Of a DNA stretch of 12,525 nucleotides, positions 1 to 7,200 are shown piece by piece; the first letter of the stretch is position 1, and each line of letters starts with the position of its first letter. Source of the stretch: Spirogloea muscicola. Its lineage: Eukaryota; Streptophyta; Zygnematophyceae; Spirogloeales; Spirogloeaceae. The stretch covers positions 42,573 to 55,097 of the forward strand of contig WELB01000355.1 in assembly GCA_009602725.1 (NCBI GenBank). The letters are read 5' to 3'. The notes under the pieces were generated by a model that did no database searches, was not told the DNA's origin, and worked only from the letters and a program-made list of their open reading frames with translations. The translations under genes and the position numbers were made by a program.

Positions 1-2
1 TC

Positions 3-209
3 CATGGGGAGCCGGTGGACTTCCCCGCCGCCGGGTCGTTGGCCCAGGTGTATCGCATGCGCCTGGCCGTCTCGCTGCAGAGGTCCATGGCCCGTGCGCT
101 GCACCTGCGTGCTGGCCGAGCCCTTGCTGCTGCCTCTGGCTCTGGCCAGGGGACATACTTCCAGGAGCATAGCCTCTCCGACCTGCGCCTGCTTAGCAGG
201 GGTTACTGA
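3..209 (+). CDS. C-terminal end of an unidentified upstream protein (partial, 5' end outside window)
   Basis: The frame that starts at base 3 is open from the window edge to a TGA at 207-209, giving 68 residues. Its codons strongly favour G or C at the third position, as the exons of the FANCM gene in GC-rich DNA do, and the other two frames do not. The piece is rich in Leu, Ala and Arg (for example LAQVYRMRLAVSLQRSM), which suggests amphipathic helices, and it ends in LLSRGY. AT-richer sequence with T-runs follows the stop at once, as expected for a 3' UTR. I recognise no domain and propose no function. A competing open frame at 4-510 looks membrane-like but crosses the composition change and runs through the T-rich DNA, so I take it as a shadow. 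Whether this is a terminal exon or the end of a longer one cannot be told here. Confidence 0.5.
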   Translation, partial: HGEPVDFPAAGSLAQVYRMRLAVSLQRSMARALHLRAGRALAAASGSGQGTYFQEHSLSDLRLLSRGY

Positions 210-311
210 GTGGTTAGTAGCTGCTTTGTTTTTTCTTGTGTGCTTGTCATTTTTTCTGCTTCGCCTTAGGGCTTCGCCTGGCTTCCCCCCCCTTCTTCTT
301 GTACTCTGTTC

Positions 312-423
312 ATTCTTTTTTGGGCTGGCTGTTCCAGCCCATATTCTCAATGGGCGAGCCCTTTTTCTGAACCTTTGTGAATTCTTTTTGGGCTGGCTTT
401 TCGCAGCCCTTGCCCCCATTGGG
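312..423. repeat. Imperfect direct repeat, each copy with an inverted repeat (hairpin pair)
   Basis: Two copies of a block begin with ATTCTTTTT and GGGCTGGCT, at 312-354 and 381-423, offset by about 68 bases. Copy 1 contains the perfect palindrome GGGCTGG-CTGTT-CCAGCCC (322-340). Copy 2 contains GGGCTG-GCTTTTCG-CAGCCC (390-409). Both are followed by a sequence ending in A(T)TGGG. The loop and linker differ while the arms are kept, which suggests that the hairpin rather than the bare sequence is conserved. A third short inverted repeat, GGGC-GA-GCCC (352-361), overlaps the end of copy 1. Confidence 0.7.
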
Positions 424-486
424 AGTGCCACTTCTGTCTCTCACAGCCCCCAGTCCATCTGGCCGCGCTTTCTCGATACAGTAGAA

Positions 487-518
487 GCATGTAGCCGACG
501 GCGCATGTAGCCGACGGC
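487..518 (+). repeat. Tandem duplication of a 16-mer
   Basis: GCATGTAGCCGACGGC occurs twice head to tail, at 487-502 and 503-518, with no mismatch. It lies upstream of the FANCM start, at the border where the DNA turns GC-rich. It could be a recent slippage duplication or a paired binding site; the sequence alone does not decide. Confidence 0.8.
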
Positions 519-542
519 GGAGGCCCGCGCGGGCAGGCCCTC

Positions 543-568
543 GTCCCGTCCCCGTCCCCGTCCCCGTC
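543..568 (+). repeat. GTCCCC microsatellite
   Basis: About four consecutive units of GTCCC(C) lie between 543 and 568, the first one base short. It is a simple-sequence repeat inside the GC-rich leader of the FANCM gene. Confidence 0.75.
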
Positions 569-758
569 GCAGGCTCCCGCGCCCGCCCCGCCTTCGAACT
601 GCGCCCCCGCCGCCGGGCTCTGCCGCCGGGCGCCCCCCGTCCCCCGCCTCCTGCCGGCCGGCAGCCTGCGGCCTCGCGCCTGCTCTCGCCCAAGCGGCTG
701 GCCGGGCGGGCATGGGCGCCCGGTCTCTCGGCTGCAGGCGCCTCCCAGCCACGGCTCC

Positions 759-1222
759 ATGGCGTCCTTTGACGACGTGAGCGGGGGCTGCCGACAGCCG
801 GACTCTCCACCGATAGAGCCGCGCTGGCTCTCCCGGTGCCTGCAGCTGGTGCACGGCGAGGCCGTGGACGGCCCTCCCTTGCCGCTGATGCAATGCCCTT
901 TCCGCGCAGGACTTCGACTGGGACGCGGCAGCTGTCGCTGCGACCGAGATCGAGCGCGCACACTTTGGAGTCGCGGCACCGGCCGATGCCTGCGCCGGTG
1001 GCGGACGCCAGGGCCCTGGAGGCCCGGATCCCGCCTGTGCACGAGGAGCCCCAGACGCACAGGGCGGGCAGGCCCTCGCGCTCGGCCAGGACCAGAGGAA
1101 GCTGGACTCCTTCTTCGCCGGCAGCAGGACGCTTTCCGCTCACTCGGCGAGCCTGGAGCTCGACTTCGGCAACGACGCCGTCGAGCTGGACGAGGCGACC
1201 GCCTCGACTTGGATCTACCCAG
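759..1222 (+). other. FANCM: FANCM exons 1-2: N-terminal segment
   Basis: Exon 1 would code only MASFDD (759-776). It ends at a good donor, GTGAGC, and is followed by a 133-base intron ending CCGCGCAG. Exon 2 opens with [18 protein letters not shown], which resembles the acidic FDWEAA-type segment near the start of plant FANCM and human DDDVLLVAAYEAE. It then runs through a Gly/Ala/Pro-rich linker and a QRKLDSFF stretch to TWIYP, the conserved entry to the helicase core. QRKLDSFF resembles a PIP-like pattern (Q-x-x-hydrophobic-x-x-F-F: QRKLDSFF fits), which is noted as a finding. The ATG at 759 is the only start that joins in phase to this segment. Confidence 0.7.
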
Positions 1223-4200
1223 GTATCAAGGCCGGATTGTCACACACCCACAGCAAAGGCCTCCCACTCGCTGGTACGAGCCGACATATCAAGTGACTGA
1301 ATATCAAGTAAGTACACGTCAATTGAGTCTGTTAAGGGGCCTTGGGCTCTGCCAGACCTGAATGACGTCGACCATGTGCTATAATGACGAGGATACTATC
1401 TCATGCATGCGGTCGCTCGTCATTTTCTGCCAGCAAACATGGAGCGGAGGGATTACCAGTACGACATCACAGAACGGGCACTGCTTGGCAACACCCTAGT
1501 CTGCCTTCCCACGGGCCTCGGCAAGACTTTTGTAGCTGCTGTTGTCATGTACAACTTCTTGAGGTGGTTTCCCAAAGGTAGGACTCCTCCAAAGGCTCCA
1601 AGCTCCAGCATGGTCCAGGTGGCGCACCGCAAGAAAAGCATCTACAGATGCAAGTCCTACTCTGGTCCTGTGCACTGCTGCTCTGGTCATGACTGATAGT
1701 TTGACGGCCTTCCTTCTTCCAGTATTATCAGAGTGAAGGCACTCAATACCCTTCCCTGTCTATCTTGCAGGCAAAGTTGTCTTTGTGGCACCAACAAGGC
1801 CTTTGGCTGGCCAACAAATCAAGGCTGTACAGAGAATCATGCATTTCCCTGAGGTTGGGATCACTGAGCCAAAAGCGTAATCATGATGAGACATGTACTG
1901 GGAATGAGGTCCCTCATATTTCTTTCATTACTGAATCTGGACAGATAATCTAAAGCCTGCTTTCCTCCAACATATGTGTCCAGGCAAAGATTGTCCTCCT
2001 GACGGGCGAAGTTCCTCCAGCCGAACGGCGACACAGTTGGCAAAGCAGTAGTGCCTTCTTTCTCACCCCACAAACGCTTCAGAAGGACATCGAGTCAGGT
2101 GAGGCCACTGGATATTGGCAATGCATGCCTCTGCTTCTGACTTCCTACTGCTGACATGGGGGTACTAAGAGCGCCCTGTCTGCCTAGCCTGTGGCTCCAT
2201 CATGAACACTTGTATGCATCTGGCTGGCCTTTTACAGCGGGTCTTCAATATCAGCAGCCGCATTCTTTTTTTCAGCCCAGCCCTGCTCTGAGTACCTGTC
2301 ATTGCTCACATGTGCGGAAATGCAAAAGGGGATTATCTCTTGCTGCACACCGGTCCAGTTCATTCTGCAATGCAGGTTCTTGCCCATACAAGAAGGTGAC
2401 CTGCTTGATTGTGGATGAAGCCCATCATGCTGTCGGTCAAAATTCGGCTCGAGTTGTTGCTAAGAAGGTGTAGTAAAAGAAGCACACCTGTCAGGCTGAG
2501 CACACACCTCACGACAATCTTTCGATGCACAAGAATTGTGTTGGCTTTGCGTTTATTTTCTTCAGGTTTTCCACAAGTGATGCTTGCTGCACTGTTGCGA
2601 GGCCTGATGGCTGGCATTTGATAAGAGCGAAGGTGGCCGCAGCAGTTCTATGCTTGCGACGTTGTTCATGAGCAGGCTGCTTTGCTGTTTTGCAGTTGCT
2701 AAATGCTGGCATTGGTGTCCGAATCGTAGGGCTCACTGCGACCCCTGCGTGTAAGTATCTAGCACGACCCTGTATATGTGTCAACTCCAAGGCCGTGCAC
2801 AGCATGATCTCTGCAGTAAGCTTGTCATTAGACACATTCTGGCCGCAGTTCTGACAGACAAGCAGTGTCATGCTGGCCACAGATATGAGATAGAAGCAGT
2901 ATCAGTCATTTACGTGCTAAGACCCCTTATCACATCCATGATGACTGCACATCTCGTGTCGCAGTCACTGCTGACAAAGTGCAGGACATCATTGATACTC
3001 TTTGCATTTCTCACATTGAATATCGAAGCCTCCAGAGTGTAGACGTGCAGAAGTATATCCATCACAAGCAACATATTGTTCATGAGGTCAGTCCTACAGT
3101 CTCTCTTTTTCATTCACCTTGGTGGTTGTTGTCTGTAGTGCACGCAGAGGTGCTGGTGCACTTCTGAAGGCCAGATGTTGCTACCTTATATTTCCTGCCT
3201 GAATTAACCAGAACTGTGCAGCTGCATGCCTGCTCATGCCTGTGCTCTAGCTTGGTGATCAGGTGGACGTGGAGGAGGAAAACATGCCCGTCACACGGTT
3301 GCTCATGAGACTCCTGCAGCCACATGTCAACGTTTTAAGATCATATGGCCTCCTCGATAGCAGGCCAGACCTGTCTTCAGTATGTCACAGCAAGCCCGCT
3401 TCTTCCTTACCGTCTTACATTGGCACAGCTTTTACGCAATCACATCGTGCTCTGCACAAAATTGACGGCTTGCTGACATGGAAGCACTTGACAAGTTGCT
3501 GGTGACCAGATCTGCACTGGTTTGACAACAATCTTGCTCTCATGTGCTTTGCAAAGCAGCAAATAAATCCATCACATGTTAATGGACCCTGGAGGCTACT
3601 GCTGCTCTTCATCTTGCAGTTCCACTCTTGGGCATTTGTCCTAGCTCAGAAGCAAGCAACAGTGGCGCAGAATCTGGTGCTTACCAAGGGGCAGCGTGGA
3701 GATTTGCAATCACGTATAGCAGTCTGTACTTCTCTGGCTCTGGCAAACGAGCGCCTTCGTACCCATGGCCCAAAGGCTGCTCATGACCTCCTAACAGAGA
3801 AGCCTGCAAGGAAGTATGTGTTGTCCACCAAGAGCATGGATTGCCTGGATTTCCTGGTACTAAGACTTTTTGTCATTTCTGCTCCATGTCAGTCGAGCTG
3901 AAGTACGATGCATGTGTTTCAAGGAAGTACTGACTTTATCTCAACCTCATTCTTTGAAAGCAGCCCCCTGTCGAGAGTGAAGAACGAACGCGACATGCAG
4001 GAAGCGGTGAGGTTGCTGAGTCTTCGAGCTGCACAGAGTCCCAATCAATTTCCAAAGATGCAGAAGCTCGAGGAAGTCATTGTTGAGCACTTCCGTATCC
4101 AACAAGCCACCTGCCTTGTTCCACTTAATGATGATTTTGTCAGACCTTGTCCAATCCTGAAAGTCTGCTAGGTGCATTGCAGCTATCAAGAGTGCTCAGG

Positions 4201-7200
4201 CTTGTGCTTTGACTTAACCACTTAACCAAACACCTCCAGAAGCACATAAAGAGGAGACTAGGGCGATGGTGTTTATCAAATATCGGAGCAGTGTAACGTG
4301 AGTCTGCTAGCAAACCAAAACCTTCCTTATCATTTGCCAGCCTCGATGGGAATCTCAAGAATCTCAACCCTGGCCCTGACTTCTGACAAGTCAAGCTCCC
4401 ACTTGAATGCAAAGTATTTCTCTTAGTCAAGTGCATATGAAGAAGGCAATGATAGCTCAAACACTAATGAAGGGTTCAATATTTCATTGATGAAAGGTTT
4501 ACAATCTACTCTGTGAAATGTATGCAACGTCGATGTTTAAGTTGATGGAGATGCATACGTAAAGAAAACCAATCTGCATTTCATTGAGAAAAACATCGAA
4601 ACCAGGACTTCATCTTCGTTTTTAATGTCTGCAGGGACATAGTGCACCTTCTGAACAAGCACGATAGCATCAAGGCTGAGAAATTCATTGGGCAATCTCA
4701 TGGTATACAGCCATTGCCCTTGCGCCTCTTTGACTTGGCCCCGCTCTCAGTCAGTGTGCAAGACTGCTTACTCCTTGATGTGTCAGAAACTTTCTGGTGT
4801 GCCCCTCTCTCTGTACAGGCAAAGACAAGGGCCAGACACAGAAAGAACAGAAGCTTGTTGAGGAGGTAAGCAAATATTGCAGCTGTGGCTGGCACTGATT
4901 CAAACGGCGGCCCTGTATGTCCAGAGTGTCAGCCTGCACTGCCTTGCAATAGCATAGTGACCTGAAGCAGAGCTTTGCCAGCAGAGGTTTCGGAGAGGGG
5001 AGTTTAATGTATTGGTGGCGACCAGCATTGGAGAAGAAGGCCTTGATATCGCAGAGGTGGATCTAGTTGTGTGCTTTGACGTTGAATCTGAGAGGAGCAT
5101 CATCCAGCGCATGGGGCGCACAGGACGCAAGCGGCAGGGTGTTGTGGATATCCTCCCGTGCTACAGAGATGTCAAGATCTAGCAGACCGCAACAGTATGA
5201 TGTCAGTTGTGCACAACAGGCTGCTACAGGGCCAGCGTGACATGATGTGGCCTTGCTGCTGCTTGTAACGTCTTCGACTCTCAGGACTGAATGGCAGGCT
5301 AGATGCAAGTTGTTGACTGATGTTAGCCTGTGCACCTTGACTTCTTCACACTTTTCATTGTTGGGAAGGGCATGGAGAAGTTGAAACTAAGTCGGAAGAT
5401 GGAGTCCTCAAAGCACACCGAAAACCTCATGCGCTTTGGTGGGCAGTTTGAGCGGCGGGCTAGCCCTCGCATGGTATGATATCCTTCTCAAATGCTGGCA
5501 AGTGTTAATCTTAGTGTCTAAGGAGAGTAGACAGATGAATGACATGAAGAGCAGGTCTGATTGACTCAATGCTTGGGAGCCGCGGTGCCATCTGAAAATT
5601 CAAGTGCAAGTTGCTGCAGATACCATTCAAGTACGGGACTCCTCAGGTCCGCATGGAACATATGAAGATCTCTAAGAACCTGGATACCCAACTGAAAGCA
5701 GACACAGTGGCTCCAACAGTCGATCCAGCAACTGCCATGCTCACACTTGAGGAGCGGAACAAGCTACAGGCCTACTTTCAATCGGATACTAGCACTGCTG
5801 CTCCTTATCAGCCTTGCCTTAATTCATTCCCCAGGTTCCAGAGGAGCGTCACGCCAGTGGGCAAGGTTGAGCACTCTCTTCGATGTCGGTACATGTTTGT
5901 GGCTATTCTTTGCCAGCTTCATGGCGAATCAATGACGGAGCAGCTCAGCAAGATCAAGCCCACAGCTAACCACCAGGTATGCTGCAGACAAGCACCTCTG
6001 CAGACAAGCACCAAGATTGAAAAGGTGCACAGGACAAGTCTCATGCTCATGGCCCTTTGGCTGGTCTCTGATGTACATTGTGCAACAGAGATCGATGGTG
6101 ATTCCATGATGCCTATGTGACAGAATTGCTCAGCTGTTGTAAACAGGTTCACTGGCAACACTCTCTCCTGGAGCCAAGGGCTTGCAATGACGATATTGCA
6201 AGCCAAGAACGTGGTAAGGTTCACCGAAGCACTGCTTGTTGTCACCAACCATCTGCTTGGAGTATCTGAGTGATTGCGAAGAATGATTGCAGTACATATG
6301 ACATATAGCATTCAAATTATCTTCAAAATAAATAAGAGACAAGCCAGTGGGCTCAGTTGCTGAGTCCCTGACTGTGAGCACACTAGCAGGAACAAATACC
6401 TACGACAATCTTGAGTTTGATCAAGGCTGGGATCAAGGTTCTCTTTGGGGAGTGGAAGGCAGCGGGTTTGAGGAGTCTTCTGGGCCCGACTCTAGCAGAG
6501 GCAAAGACGGTGGTGAATGCGCAGTGCGACGTGAAGACACCAGTGTGCTGCATACGAGTGATGAGACATCCTTGTGCATCCACATTAGTGAAGAAGGGGG
6601 ACCGGTCGATGGCCATGGTGTGCTAGTGGGCAACAGCCATTGCCCTGGAATGGAGCAAACAAGTAGTGTGCCTCTGCCAGAGAGGCTGAGCACGGGGGTG
6701 GAGCAGGCCAGTGAGGTAGCGGTTGCAGACTCTTCATATGGATGGCCAGTGGACTGCCCGTGGATGCATCGTTGTCTCTTTCAGAGCTCAGTGGCCGGGG
6801 TGCTCCGATCTGGCGAAGTTTTCATTGCGGAGCCTCTGGTGCAGGGTGGAACAGCTGTGCAGGCCAGGAGCTCAGACCGCTGCCCACAGTCACTTGACAA
6901 GTCACTTAGCAAGGTGGAGCTGAGTGCTGATATCAACTGTGGAATTGATTTTACTCAGGTTCGCTCAGACCCTTCACATAATATTGCTAACCTTCTGGTA
7001 TTCAAAGGAGTTGCATCGTGCCCCTGAGAGATGCTTGTGAACCCAGCCTGTTGAGGCGGTCACCTGGCTTTGCTTGTCAGAATGATGCCACTGGTCATGG
7101 AGACCCAAGGGTAGGACAGTTGCCATCCCTTTACCTTGAGTCGCCCCATGAGGAGCAACAACAGGCTAGAGAGGCAGTGGACTCTGCTCAACCTCAAGCA

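Larger units (their letters stand above)
210..758. other. Intergenic region: 3' UTR of upstream gene, then GC-rich 5' leader/promoter of the FANCM gene
   Basis: No supported coding sequence lies here. The first half (about 210-430) is T-rich with runs of C and holds the paired hairpin repeat described separately. From about 480 the DNA becomes extremely GC-rich and carries a tandem 16-mer and a GTCCCC microsatellite. Long minus-strand open frames cover part of this stretch, but they are of the kind GC-rich DNA produces by chance and are low-complexity (Gly, Arg, Ala and Pro). No TATA-like box is convincing just upstream of 759. Confidence 0.6.

Noticed and set aside
4-510. Plus-strand open frame with a hydrophobic, membrane-like middle
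   Set aside because: The hydrophobic stretch is just T-rich DNA (210-420) read as Phe and Leu. It crosses a sharp composition change, and the frame starting at base 3 has the better codon usage.
310-1143. Long minus-strand open frame (277 residues), with two others overlapping it
   Set aside because: Low-complexity Arg/Gly/Ala/Pro product of GC-rich DNA, antisense to the FANCM start and crossing the hairpin repeat; no domain.
4140-4460. Minus-strand 106-residue open frame
   Set aside because: It lies over FANCM intron 11, exon 12 and intron 12; exon 12 is clearly coding on the plus strand ([14 protein letters not shown]).
5327-5371. Earlier acceptor for FANCM exon 16 (AG|CCTGTGCAC) adding a hydrophobic stretch before GMEKL
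   Set aside because: Also in phase, but the added residues do not fit the FANCM pattern after GRTGRKRQG; the later AG at 5367-5368 gives near-human spacing to SPRM.
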